64,000 nucleotides of DNA from Piromyces finnis (lineage: Eukaryota > Neocallimastigomycota > Neocallimastigomycetes > Neocallimastigales > Neocallimastigaceae), in contig MCFH01000091.1 of the NCBI GenBank assembly GCA_002104945.1, positions 55,595 through 119,594 on the forward strand, given 5' to 3'. Each line of letters starts with the position of its first letter. The stretch's first letter is position 1. Below, piece by piece: positions 10,828 through 23,277 of the stretch. The notes below the pieces were generated by a model. That model saw only the letters and a list, made by a program, of their open reading frames with translations. It did no database searches and was not told the DNA's origin. Both the position numbers and the translations under genes were made by a program.

Positions 10828-10871
10828 TTTTATTTTTATTTTTATTTTTATTTTTATTTTTATTTTTTATT
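10828..10871. repeat. TTTTTA hexamer tract in gene B 5' leader
   Basis: A (TTTTTA)n tract, reading TAAAAA on the coding strand, just upstream of the gene B ATG. Copy 2 (50559-50590) has two hexamers fewer. A similar tract precedes gene G at 23185-23210. It may lie in the 5' leader or core promoter. Confidence 0.75.
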
Positions 10872-12050
10872 AATTTCGATATTTTATAATTTACAATTAT
10901 AAAATACCATTTATCTTTTTAATTTTATTCTATTTTTTATTTATTAATTTAATTTTGTTATTTAATATGTATATATTTACTTATTTAAAATGAATACATC
11001 AATACAAAGTTTTTTTTTTCTAATACTATTTTACGATATATTAGCCGTTGTATAGTAAAAGTAAAAAAATTTATATTATTATTATATTTTTTTTGTTTTT
11101 TCTTTAAAAAAAAAGAAAAAGAAAAATTATCACAAGGAGATGTACTACTCATTATTATTATTTACTGTTTTATAACATAATATAATATAATATAATAAAT
11201 TAATTAATTAATATAATAATAAATTAACAGTTACATAAAGTGTTACAATTGAAAACTATATTTACTATTAAAATAAAACCACCAAAAAAAATATTCTATT
11301 AAGGATTAAAAAATAAACCAATAAAATATATTTTAATATTTAAATATCGTTCAATGTAATTCTCTCTCCTTTATCGTATTAATATAATAAAATTAAACTA
11401 CTTTATATATAGTATAAGTTATAATAATAAAACTTTATATATCATTCTAATATAATAATATGGAGAATAGAAATATAACAAACCATATTTTATATATATC
11501 TTATCATTGAAAATTAATATATTTATATTATATTATGTAATTAAATTAAAAATATTAATAATTTTAAAATAAAAATGCTTTTTAATTTTTAGAAAAACAA
11601 TGGAAATATTTATTAATGATTATTAGTAAAATAATAACAAAATAATAACCCTATGTTAAAATTTAGTTAAGTTATACGTTATACATATCAACAATAATAA
11701 TATTATTATTAATAGCGATGCATTAAAATAGTATAATAGTATATAAAATCATCAAATTTATCATTCATTTCTTTTAGTTTGTGTTAATATCTTTTTCTTT
11801 TATTCTTTATTATATTTAATTTTTATTTAAAATATCTTCTTTGTTATATATAAATTTATTATAGGCTAATTTACAATTTAATAATTAAAACCATTATATT
11901 CAATTTAATACTATATAATTTTACCCATAATTCAATTTACTATTTTACAATCGATTAATATTAATGGAAAGATGAATAATACAACTTTTTATTTTTTTAT
12001 TAATTAATTTAATAGATATTCTATATATATCTGTTGTTTCATTATAAGTC

Positions 12051-12077
12051 TTTTTTTTTTTTAAAAAAAAAAAAAAA
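12051..12077. repeat. Poly-T/poly-A junction (T12A15)
   Basis: Twelve T followed by 15 A between ataagtc and ttagtta. The copy 2 site (51771-51797) is T11A16, with unchanged total length. Potential hairpin. Confidence 0.85.
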
Positions 12078-12828
12078 TTAGTTATTATAAATAAAATAGA
12101 TTGTTATACGCAATAACAACAATATATATAAATGTAATCAACCAGTCCAAAATTTATTAATTACCATTTCAACTATAACTAAACTAATAATAATAAAAAT
12201 ATATTTTATTAAAATGGATAAATAGAAATAAAAATTAAATATAATAGAAAAAAAAACATTACTATTCACTTTATGAACCATGTAAACTTCAAATTGTTAT
12301 TACATAATTTTATATCAATTCATTTTCCTATAAAATGGAAAAAAAAAAAAATTAACTGAGAAACCTAATCAATTTAATTTTTCTAATGTCTCCAGAATAT
12401 TTGAATTAAATTAATATATTGCTATTTAAAATTAATATATATTATTTTTAATGTAAATATATAGATATTTAATACATTTATAAAACTAAGAAAGTTGAAC
12501 TTTTTTTTTTTTTTTTTTTTATTTTTATATTTTTTATAAATAATTATAAAAATTACTTTATCTATGTATCTAAAAAACGAAAATAAAAATAGAAAAATAA
12601 AATAATTAATAAAATATTATAAATTATTAAAAAAAATTAAATAAATAAATAAATAAATATATATATATATATAGTTTAAAAAATCAAATAGTTCTACTTT
12701 TTAGTTATGAAAGATTTGATAAGAAAATAACTTTATATAACCTACCAAAAGTAATCATATTCTTTGCTATAAATTATAAAAATTAAAAATATATACATAT
12801 ATTATATAAAATAGTTTTCCTTGAGAAT

Positions 12829-15800
12829 ATGTTAACTATTATTTTAGTTATATTCCAACTAATAGGATTATTTAACTGTGAATCCATTGAATATATTGGA
12901 TTTTCAGCATTATATAATCCTAATACAGTTAGTCTAAGCACAGATTTTATAAACTTATATGATCTTCCATATGAATATGATATTAACCTCAAGGATTTGA
13001 ATATTTACAATGAGCATATAGTAAATTTAACATGGACGAAAATTGAAGATATAAATCCCTTAGTCGTTTCAAAAATAAGTTCTACAAAGTTTAAGTATGG
13101 AATTAAGCTTTTAACTTCAGCGTTTTTGAAAAGGTATATTGACTCTCATAAAAGTACCGGTGAAGAAATAAACAATTTAAATTTATATATTGAAAATTTA
13201 AATGATAATACAAAAATTAGTTTTTCCAATGAATCTATTGAAAGCAATAACGGTAAAGATTCTAGTGAATCAACATTTTCTTATCCAGAACAAACATACA
13301 ACATAATTATGAGAAATAAATTATGTTTGTTCCTAAGATACAACATTCCAGATAGACCCGATTTAAATATTGGAGGAATAACATACTCCGATTTAAGATA
13401 CACTATTAATGAAATGTGTGATTCTTTTGCTTATGAAGACTATAAATTAAATAACATTGGTTTGAGCGGAAATGATAAAATTTTTAATTATCTATTCCTA
13501 TCTCCTATTGGTACCTCCTTTGATATTGAAAATGATAAAGAAAGATATGTTAATTATAACAAGTACTATCAGCTTCCCATCGGTTTAGAACATTTAATTT
13601 CTCTTGCTATTAACGATAAAATACAATTGACCTACGAAGATATAATTAATAGTATTATCAACACCTCAACAAATACCATTTTTAATTATTTAATGGCGGA
13701 AAGGGGAACAGTAAATTATAATATTAGGAATACAGATTCATTTAAGAATGCTTTTCAATATGGAAGTAGATTCATTGAAAGTCGAGCTTCCTTTATTTCC
13801 ATAGGAAATCATATGGCTGAATATCCTGAAAATCTTTATACTGAATATCAAGATAAAAAATGGGAATTAGCCATGTTAATGAAAAAGATGACTATTGAAG
13901 AAAACTTTTTATATGATATTAAAAATATCTTAGTACAAGAGGGGAAAAATATTGAAGAATTTCTACCATTTGGTGTATATTTTGAGGATATTCCTTTTTC
14001 TATTTATAAAAATTCAAATTCTAAAAAAGAATCTTACTATCATTTGTTCAACTCCATTAAGCATTTAAATCTTAAGCCTACCAGCATTTGGAATATCGTC
14101 ATTTTATTTGAAAATCTGATAAAAGAATTTGAAATTTATGATAATGCTTACCATGAAGAAAAATCAGTGGATACTGAAAATTTCTTTAATCATATGAAAC
14201 AAATTTATAACAGATTTTATAACTATTATGACAAAGAATATAAAAAGTTGATAAATTCAATAAATTACAAAAACAACATTAAATATATTATGAATAAGAA
14301 CGAACTATTACGAAATAATGATATCAATAGTTACTACAATGTCAAAGAAAATAAATTTGATATAGACAGTATTATAAATGATAATAAAATAGTGTATAAT
14401 ACCAACGATAATGATAATATCAACGATAATGTTTATATCGATGACGATAATACTGATGGTATTGAGGATATCGATATTGATGAATACGAAAATATAATTA
14501 CTTTAGGGTATGATATTAACAATAATTTAATTACCATTCCATACGAAGAATTAAACAACTTATATTTATATGAAACTATTCAATATGACTCTCATGGAAA
14601 CGTTGAAAGTATTGATAATCAAAGCATGCTATCTTTTCTGGATAGTTCTTCCGGAAATTACAGTATAGCCGATCAGATTTACAATTTCAATAATAATGTT
14701 GAAACTGATGAAAATATTCAGACTTACTATAGTTATAAAAGCAATATTTATGAGGAAGAACAATTGTTATTAGAATTAAAATTAATTAAATTTATTGAAA
14801 ATCTAATAAATGAAAAATCCATTAAAATTTTAGATGGAGTCATGAATAATTATTTGGATAGTTTAAATAAGAATGTAAAGAAAATTGAAAACTATGAATA
14901 TGTCACCAAGGATGATTATTTGGTAATTTTAAATTACTTGGCAAATATCTTAAAAAATAAGAGATTATCCATTTTAACTGGAAATAATAAATCTTACAAT
15001 TTTGAAGAAATGCTTAGTATTTATAATAGGGTATTTGACTTGGCTTTAGATTTGGATAAGTCAAATGATGAAGACTATTCTAATAGCCTTCAAAAATGTA
15101 CTATCGATAAAAAGTTATATGAAGAATTGTATAGTAGCAGCAACAATAATACTCTTAACTTATACGACGTTTTAAACCTCTCAACAACAAAAAAATTGAT
15201 ATTAAATTATAATGATAAATATGACAGGTATATTTATAATTACATTCCAATAGTAATTGAAAATTATCAATTTGAAAAAAATATAGAAATATCCGGCATT
15301 TTAAATGAATTAGAAATAAAAATTAAAAATTTGATATTGACAGCATTATAAAGGAAATGGAAAATGATATACAAAACAATTATGCTACCAAGATTATTTT
15401 CCAAAAAGATATTTTATATAAATATGAAAATGTTATAAACAAGTATGTTTCTAATGTTGAAATGTACAATCAAATTTCAATTATTTATTTTGAGCAAATG
15501 AAAAAAAAGGTATCCACGGGGCTTATTTATCATCCTAAATTGGAAATGTATTTGGAATTATTTTATAAATATTACCAAGCATTAATTTATTCAGACATTT
15601 TAAATTCAAGCGACTACAAAACCGACTGCGAAAATAGTTATTTAGGAATACCTTACTATGGATGTACTTCCTATAAAATCGATGAAGATGGAGAATTGTT
15701 GAAATTGTCTGATCTTATTGGCATTAATGAAAATGTTAACTCTTTTATATTAAAAAAATGAAGTACTGGATGAAAAAATATATTCAAAATATAAAGCCAA

Positions 15801-16255
15801 TGTATAGAAATAAAGATCTTGTTGAATATGCAGTTCAATTTATCGGTGAAAGTAGCGTAAAAGAAGATTTATTGTGTTCGATTGAAGATGCTTTAATCGA
15901 ATTTTATAAAATTTTATCAAAAGATTTTGTTAATTATTCTACATTAAATATTAACAGTTTTAAAATATTATCAAGATACTACAAAATTATCAATAATAAA
16001 TTAATAAATAAAAAGCTTTCAGACAGTCAAGTTATTTTTATTAATAGGTATTTAAGCTATATTGGCAAGTTAATTAGTCTCAATGTGAATAAGGATATAA
16101 ATCAAATTGTAATTGATGGTTCATCTACAAATACAGAAAAAAATGTATTAATGACTTATGCTAATATTATTTTGCCATTATATAACCATCTCAAAACATC
16201 CTATCATGCTACTTTTAATTTGGATAATATAATTGATATTATCAATGACTTTTAA
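12829..16255 (+). pseudogene. Frameshifted copy of the secreted orphan protein (gene C, copy 1)
   Basis: Same gene as 52550-55978, but its frame is broken twice. At 15325-15329 there are five A where copy 2 has six. At 15752-15758 there are seven A where copy 2 has aaagaaaa. The first break ends the main ORF at 15351 (840 codons, MLTIILVIFQLIGLFN signal peptide present); the rest survives as ORFs at 15357-15761 and 15758-16255. Everything else is nearly identical to copy 2 and shows no further decay. Either a very young pseudogene or uncorrected homopolymer errors in the assembly; the homopolymer setting favours caution. Ends TAA at 16255. Confidence 0.8.
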
Positions 16256-17767
16256 ATTTTAAATTTATGATTTTAAAGAAACAGATACTAAAATTAAACC
16301 GATTTTTTGAAAAACAAATGCACAAACCCCATTTTGAACCATAATTTTATAATATTTTATTACCATTAAATTATAATTAATAGATTTGATTTTCTTTAGT
16401 TAAATGAACCAAAAAAAAAAAAAATAATAAATCAATGGAATAATTAAATGTTTATTAATAATGAATATTTTTTTAAAAAAAATAAAAGAACTAGTAATAA
16501 TTATAAATAATGATTAAAATAAATGATAAAAATAAAAAAACAATTTTAAAAAAAAAATTAAATAAAAAATTAAAAATTTAAAAATAAACTAAATAATGAA
16601 ATACATAAAATAGAATAAATAGAATAAAATATAAAATATACAACTAAATAAAAATATAGAATAAATAATAATAAAAATAAAATCAATTAAAATTGAAAAA
16701 TGATTACATGATACGATTTTAACGTTCAACATAATTAAATATTTTAAATTACTTATATAAATATTTTTTAAAAAAAATAGAGGAATTGATATATTTACTA
16801 TTTTTTATTAATTTAAAAATCTTTCAATAATTAAATTATATATATAAATATATAAATATAATTCATTTTCGTTTTAATCATTATTGAAAAATTCAAATTT
16901 ATAAAATATCTAATATTTTAATCATAAAGTGGGTAATAATTTTTTATAAAAATATTTATTATTTTTTAATAATATAGTTAAACCAAAAGATGAATTATAA
17001 AAATATATATATATTATTTAAATATATATATATTATATATATATTAATCATTTAAAAAATAAATACATACAAATATATATATAGATATAGATATAGGTAT
17101 ATAGATGGGTAATCATATATTTATATACACATTTTATATTATTATATATATAATAATATAATAACAAATTAAAACGCTCAACTCTAAATCTATTTACTTG
17201 TAAAAGAAAATTAAAAACATTAAACTTAAGCCATGTTTAATATATAAATAAATTATATTGTTAATTAAGTAATTTAATTGTGTTTTATTGAAAAAATAAT
17301 ATAATATATTTGAAATTCATTTTACTGTTATTTGTATGAACTTTACAATATATATTTGCATTAAAAAAAAAACATATATTTCCATATATTTATTCAATTG
17401 ATTAATTATAAAATATAATTACATATTAGAAAATAAAGGAAAAGAATATATTTAATTAAATAATAAATATTATGTTACACTAAATCTTTCTATTTTATTT
17501 TATGGAATTATATATAATTATTTAAAATATCGACGATAATCTATAAAATTTTTTCAAGTTAATATTTTTTATAAAATAAAATTATATTAAATTATAAAAA
17601 AAATAATTATAATAATAAAATAAAAATAAAATAAAAGAAGTAATAGAATAAATAAAAATATGAGAAATCCAATTTTATATTAATATATAAAATAATATAT
17701 GCAAATAATAATAATAATAATAAAATAAAGCTTTATATTAATAAATAAAATAAAATAAAATAAAACA
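16256..17767. other. A+T-rich spacer between genes C and F
   Basis: 1.5 kb between two plus-strand genes, expected to hold the gene C 3' end and gene F promoter. Only A/T homopolymers, (AT)n patches near 17010-17045, an agatat patch near 17082-17105 and an AAAAT tract at 17742-17765 directly before the gene F ATG are visible. No ORF or RNA gene seen. Confidence 0.65.
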
Positions 17768-20700
17768 ATGTTTACTGCTTTTTGTTATAAATATAATAAA
17801 TTAAGAGTAATTATATTTTATTATTTTTGCTATTTAAAAATGTAATATGTTCATATTATAGCAAAACCAATTTAGTAGTAAATATAGTAAATGTTAATAG
17901 TAGTCTTTGCTTAAGTTACAAAAAGGAAGACTACAGAGCAAGATTAAGTGAGTGTAATACAACTAATAAAAAGCAACAATGGATTTTACCGAAAAATGGT
18001 GTAGGCTACTTTGTTAATATGTATGATAATAACATTTGTCTATATGTTGGTGATAATGGAACAACACTTACAAGTAATTGTTCAAAATACAAAAGTAACA
18101 TGGTGGATGTTAAAAATGCCAATGGTTATCGTTCAATTAGTGATATTTCACATTCTGATTTATGTCTTGGAGTATTAGAAGATGATAAAAATTTAGTTAA
18201 CGATAAAAATACTAGAAATACATATCTTATTAGAGTTGATATGACTAAATGTAATAAATCATATGATGACCAATATTGGAAATACAATGTTTTATCAGAA
18301 AATTATGTATCCAAAAATGATAAAAATGATGGAAAAACAACTTCCAAAAAAACTACTACTACAACTAAAAAAACTACCACTACGACTAAAAAAACTACTA
18401 CTACAACTAAAAAAACTACCACCACACTAAAAAAACTACTACTACAACTAAAAAAACTACCACCACAACTAAAAAAACTACTACTACAACTAAAAAAAAC
18501 TACCACCACAACTAAAAAAACTACTACCAGAACCAGTACTAAAACTACCAATTTAAGTACCAGTACAAATTCCAAAGCTACTAGCACCCTTGCTATTACC
18601 AGTGCTAGAACTACTAGCACCGGAATATTCACTACTACTACTACTACTACTACTAAAAATGCTACTACTAAAAATACTAGTAAAACATCTCAAACTTCTA
18701 CCCCAATAGTAATGACTTATGTCCCTGAGGAAATGAAAGAAACTGATGAAGAAATATTGAATCCATATATAGGTTGGTTTCACGGAGCAATCACAGTTGA
18801 TTTGTCGGATAGACCAGATCTCGACTGTAATTATATTCATTACTTTAGTAAAATTAAAGATTATGCAAATGGATTACAATACTTGGGAATTAGACTTTCC
18901 GAATATAGAGATAGGGAAATTACCGAGGAAGGTCTGAAGGCTTTAGATAATTTATTAAATGAATATAAAGAAAGAAAAGAAACAATTGATCCCCATACTC
19001 AACTAATTTTGAGATTCTACTATGACGGAGCAGAAAATTGCAAATCAGACGAAAACTTCAATCCATTAATACCTAACTCTAATACTAAAATTTCCACTTC
19101 CTCTAAAAAGAAAAGGAGAGACTTTACTACTACTGCCATTGACAACTTCACTGACAATTCCATAGAAAATGAAAAAAAGTTTAAGCAAGTAGAAAATGGT
19201 CATTTATATTTAAAATTAGAAGATTTTGAATACATGAAAGAAAAATATGATTTTAACATCGGTGAAACTTATTATAATGGTAATAGTAATGATACCGATA
19301 ATGGCAATGGCAATGCCAATGGTGATGATGATGACGTTGATGAAGTTATGCATGTTAATGTATTCGATGATGATGAAGGTAAAACCCAAGATTACAGTAT
19401 TTTAATGAATACAGACGAGTTGGAAACCCAAGGTATATCCTTCATTAATGAAGAAAATAATCTACAAATTCTAACATTCACCAATGAAAATGAATTAAAG
19501 AAAGAAAATATAGAGTTAACCGAGGAAGAAAATCAAAAGTTTATAAATAAAGAAAAGTATTTAAGTGAAAAATATTTAAATGAATATAATGAATTAAGTT
19601 TATCTGAAAATGAATTAAACGATTATATTGAAAACTCGATATTCTGTAATGATAAATTAAATACAGCAGATATAATTGAAACAAACATGAAAATAAAAAG
19701 AAGTAATACTGATGCCAAAAATCCAACACCATTTACTAAATACAATGCTACCCAGTATAATTACAATCAATTTGAATTTCATGCAGCCAAAGAAATTATC
19801 AAGAAATCTTTTACTGTATGTGAAGAAGAAAATTATAATGGTAATGGATATGCATGTTTAAAAAAAAGGACAATTAATAAATATTGTATTGCAAAGTTTA
19901 AACCATCGGATACGAACTGTATAAAATATCAAACCGAAGAAGTAGAACCAGTCAATAATTTAGATCTTATTTTAACCCATATTCGCCAAATTTCAAAAAT
20001 CGTAAACAAGTATACAAATCTAATTTACATATATCAAGGAGCATTTGTAGGAACATGGGGTGAAATGCACCATTCTAATTATTTGGATTTATATAATTTA
20101 ACAAAAATCATGGATACTATTGACTATTCATTTGATTCTTCTATTTTCTTAAGTGTAAGGAAACCTAGTCAACACCGTGGAGTCAATAACCTATTTAAAT
20201 TCATGAAAGAAAGAAACTATAAATCAAGTGAAAATAGAATAGGATTGTACAATGATGGTTTATTTTACGATGAAAATGATTACGGCACGTACAATAACAA
20301 TGAACCTAATTCAGATTTAAATTACAATTACGGATTTTTTAAAGCTTCTAGATCTCAAGAAGTAGATTTCCAAAATAAACTATGCATGAAAGTACCCAAT
20401 GGTGGAGAAGGTGTAATTAATAGCAAGGTTGACGACGAGAATATTAATATTCCACATGATTCAATTTCATCCATATTAAATAAGCCAAAAGCTTATTACA
20501 ATTTTTATGTTTCTGATCTTCATGCCAGGAATATTCATTTATCTTATTTAGATGATGATTATGATAGGAAATTATATAGTCATTGGAATAAAACAGATAG
20601 TGAGTATATATACGATTCTGAATGGTCGCTAAATGGAAGGGATTATATAGGTAATCATTTAGGATATCGATATGTAATAAGAGAAACTTCTCTCTACTAT

Positions 20701-21030
20701 AATAATATAATAAAAATTATAGTCGAAAATGTTGGTTATGCTCCAGCATATAAGTTATTTGAAACTAATTTGATTTTAAAATCTTTATCATCAAATCAAT
20801 CTATCGAGATAAAAACAAATACAGATAATAGAAAATGGTATTTAAAGGGTCAAACTGAAAATCTCTTAGTCAATTTAGAAAACTATTATCCAAAATTAAG
20901 AGATAATAATTATGATGTTTATTTCAATATGTATGATCCTAATACAAATCTTTATATAAAATTTGCTAATTCAAATAAATATTATAAGAATTTCGGCTAT
21001 AAAATAGGAACTTTCACTATTGAAAATTAA
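17768..21030 (+). CDS. Ricin-like module + Thr linker + DUF4874/DUF4832 protein (gene F, copy 1, frame-disrupted)
   Basis: Copy of 57490-60774. The ATG at 17768 matches that of copy 2, but one base is missing near 17810-17813 (gtaatta against gtaactta), so the signal peptide is out of frame with the body; the open body runs from about 17827 without an ATG. In the linker a missing G near 18425 and an extra A in 18492-18499 shift and then restore the frame, turning about 25 Thr/Lys residues into LKKLLLQ-like sequence. The rest, including the DUF4874/DUF4832 core, reads through to TAA at 21030. Nine KKTTTTT-type units against ten in copy 2. Either a recently damaged gene or indel errors in the assembly. 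Confidence 0.75.
18345..18535 (+). repeat. KKTTTTT-coding minisatellite in gene F, copy 1
   Basis: Nine 21-base units (act-rich triplets alternating with ctaaaaaaa). It carries two compensating single-base indels relative to copy 2 (58069-58263, ten units). It encodes the linker between the ricin-like module and the DUF4874/DUF4832 core. Confidence 0.85.
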
Positions 21031-21888
21031 TGAAGAAAATGAAAAAGTTTTTAACTATTAAACATTACATTTATATATTATTTAAAAAAAATAAAAATAT
21101 GGATATACGAATCAATAAGTAATTATAATGAAACCAAAACAATTTTAATATCTAACTTTATATTTTCTAGTTAATAATATAAAAATAACATAAACCAATC
21201 CTAAAATCAAAACTAAAACAATAAAAATAAAACAAGTTAAAGAATAATAAAATGTATATATACGTTGATAATATATAGATATAGAAATTAGATTAGAAAT
21301 AAATAAAAGAAATTAAAATAAAAAGGAACTAAAATTAAAATATAATATATTGCTAGAGATAATTAATAATAATATTAAAAAAAAGAATAAAATAAAATAA
21401 AATAAAATAAAATAAAATAAAATAAAATAAAATAAAATAAAATAAAATAAAATAAAATAAAATAAAATAAAATAAAATAAAAACTTAAGCATCAATAAAA
21501 ATAATATATAAAATTTAAATACCTTAACGTTTAAAACAATTTTAAATAAAAAATTATAAAATATAAGCTTAAAATTTTTTTTAAATAATTACTTTCTTTT
21601 TTTCATAATTTTATATTTTATTTTGTTAATAGCTTATATAAAAATTTTGTATATCTAATCATTTTATTTTTCATTTCTAATTATTTATATATTTTATATT
21701 TTATTTATTTATTTCTAACTATTTATATATTTTATATTTTATTTATTTATTTATTCATTTATTCATTTATTTTTTTCTTTATTTTATATATTTATTTATT
21801 TAGTTAGTTAGTTAGTTTCTTATTTTATTACTTTATTTAATATATCTTTTCCCAATATTTCATATGTTAATATTTTTAAATTTTAAAA
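21031..21888. other. Convergent spacer between genes F and G
   Basis: The 3' ends of F (plus) and G (minus) face each other here. It contains the long AAAAT array at 21386-21482 and TTTA-rich patches near 21700-21810. No terminator-like hairpin stands out from the A/T background. Confidence 0.65.
21386..21482. repeat. (AAAAT)n pentanucleotide array, long allele
   Basis: About 19 uninterrupted AAAAT units. Copy 2 has only about 6 (61130-61160) with the same flanks (aaaaaaaagaat and aacttaagc). Confidence 0.93.
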
Positions 21889-23172
21889 TTAACAAATCAT
21901 ACCAAAGTCATCATTTATTGTTACATTTAATGACCAAGTTTCGGAACAAGTACTAAGAGCAACATCAGAGAATTTATTATAATTATACATATTATTTCTT
22001 AAAGTATATTGACCATCTTTAATTTGAATATCATCACCATTGTTACGGAATGTGGAAACTTCAATAGCGAATAATGGTGAATAAGAATATCCTTTGATTC
22101 CTTCTCCAGAAAGAGTACATTCTATTTCAATTGGTTTATTGCTTTCCAATTTTACGTAAGATACAAAACTATTGGTATCTAATTCTTTTATTATTTCTTG
22201 TGATTTTGGCATGCATTTTATATTACCATAGAGCTCTACATTTGTATTTGTTTTTTCAAAAGATTTGATAAAATCATCATCCTTTTCATTAGATCTATAT
22301 CTGTAATCATGTATTCCTTGAGTAAAGTTATAAAATGAACAGGTGTAGATAATATCCTTATTATACTTTTCTTTCTGTAAATTGACTAAATCAATAATAT
22401 TTGGCGAGTTTGTTATTTTTAATAATTCAGAACCATAGATTTCGGCTTCAGTTTTATTTATTCCTAAAGAGCATAATGTATTATACTTATTACATGATAT
22501 ACCAGAGTCTTTGATACAGTTTTGAATTGGTGTTAATGTAGCAATAGTAGTAGTAGTTGTTGTTGTTTTTGTAGCAGTAGTAGCAATAGAAACAGTTGTA
22601 GTTGAAGTTCTATATATAATAGTAGTAGTTACTTCATCTTCATCTATACTACTACTAACATTTGTAGCTACATCGTCATCATTTATAGTAGTTGCATAGA
22701 TATCATTATTAGTAGTATTAACAATTGTACTTGTAGATGTTGGAACTGATAAAGTTTCATTAATAGTATAAACAGTAGATACAGTAGATGTAGAATATGG
22801 AATATTAGTATTACTTGGAATAATAGTAGTCATTGTTTCATTATTAGATATAGTAGGAATATCTATTGCTTCCGTTTCCGAATCGTATTCGCTATCACTA
22901 TCCAAGTTACTTTCTTTATCCAAATTATCAGTATTATTAATATCAATTTCCTTTTCTATATTAGAGTTACTTATATTTTCTTTATCTAATTTAGTGGAAT
23001 CGAAAACTTTATCAACAACAGGATAAGTAATATTTACTTTATTTTCTTTGTCAGTTTTTATAACCTTGTTGTTTGGATATCTAACATAACATTTTCGAGC
23101 ATCAACACTAATAACAAGTACTTGTAAAAATAAAACAGTAAATAATAAATAAAAAATGTTTAGTTTAAACAT
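21889..23172 (-). CDS. Secreted Thr-rich protein, paralogue of gene B (gene G, copy 1)
   Basis: 427 codons. Signal peptide ~1-25 (IFYLLFTVLFLQVLVISV, likely cut before RKCYVRY). An acidic Asp/Asn/Glu region (~35-105), a Thr/Ser-rich middle (~110-215) without the regular 21-residue units of B, and a C-terminal Cys-containing domain (~218-427) whose last residue is Cys. Shared with gene B: the R-CYVR start of the mature protein, the Thr-rich stalk, and a final block with two Cys about 18 residues apart. I see no amino-acid difference from copy 2 (61568-62851), so this gene is the best conserved of the five duplicated ones. Function unknown; surface protein by inference. Confidence 0.85.
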   Translation of the reverse strand: MFKLNIFYLLFTVLFLQVLVISVDARKCYVRYPNNKVIKTDKENKVNITYPVVDKVFDSTKLDKENISNSNIEKEIDINNTDNLDKESNLDSDSEYDSETEAIDIPTISNNETMTTIIPSNTNIPYSTSTVSTVYTINETLSVPTSTSTIVNTTNNDIYATTINDDDVATNVSSSIDEDEVTTTIIYRTSTTTVSIATTATKTTTTTTTIATLTPIQNCIKDSGISCNKYNTLCSLGINKTEAEIYGSELLKITNSPNIIDLVNLQKEKYNKDIIYTCSFYNFTQGIHDYRYRSNEKDDDFIKSFEKTNTNVELYGNIKCMPKSQEIIKELDTNSFVSYVKLESNKPIEIECTLSGEGIKGYSYSPLFAIEVSTFRNNGDDIQIKDGQYTLRNNMYNYNKFSDVALSTCSETWSLNVTINDDFGMIC

Positions 23173-23184
23173 TTTTTAATAAGA

Positions 23185-23210
23185 TTTTTTTATTTTTATT
23201 TTTATTTTTA
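23185..23210. repeat. TTTTTA hexamer tract in gene G 5' leader
   Basis: A (TTTTTA)n tract 12 bases upstream of the gene G ATG, matching in type and place the tract before gene B. Present at 62864-62889 in copy 2. Confidence 0.7.
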
Positions 23211-23241
23211 TATAAAATTTAAGTTTATGCCTCTTATTTTT

Positions 23242-23277
<36 letters not shown>

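Larger units (their letters stand above)
10810..12828. other. Divergent intergenic region between genes B and C
   Basis: 2.0 kb from which B is read leftward and C rightward, so it should carry both promoters. It holds the hexamer tract at 10828-10871, a T12A15 junction at 12051-12077, a T20 run at 12501-12520 and (AAAT)n/(AT)n at about 12640-12673. No ORF, tRNA or defined operator recognised. Copy 2 equivalent is 50541-52549. Confidence 0.65.

Noticed and set aside
12783-12992. Minus-strand 69-codon frame over the gene C start
   Set aside because: Antisense shadow of the gene C signal peptide region.
18303-18632. Minus-strand Val/Phe-rich frame opposite the gene F linker (also 58026-58376)
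   Set aside because: Antisense of Thr/Lys repeats, no signal of coding.
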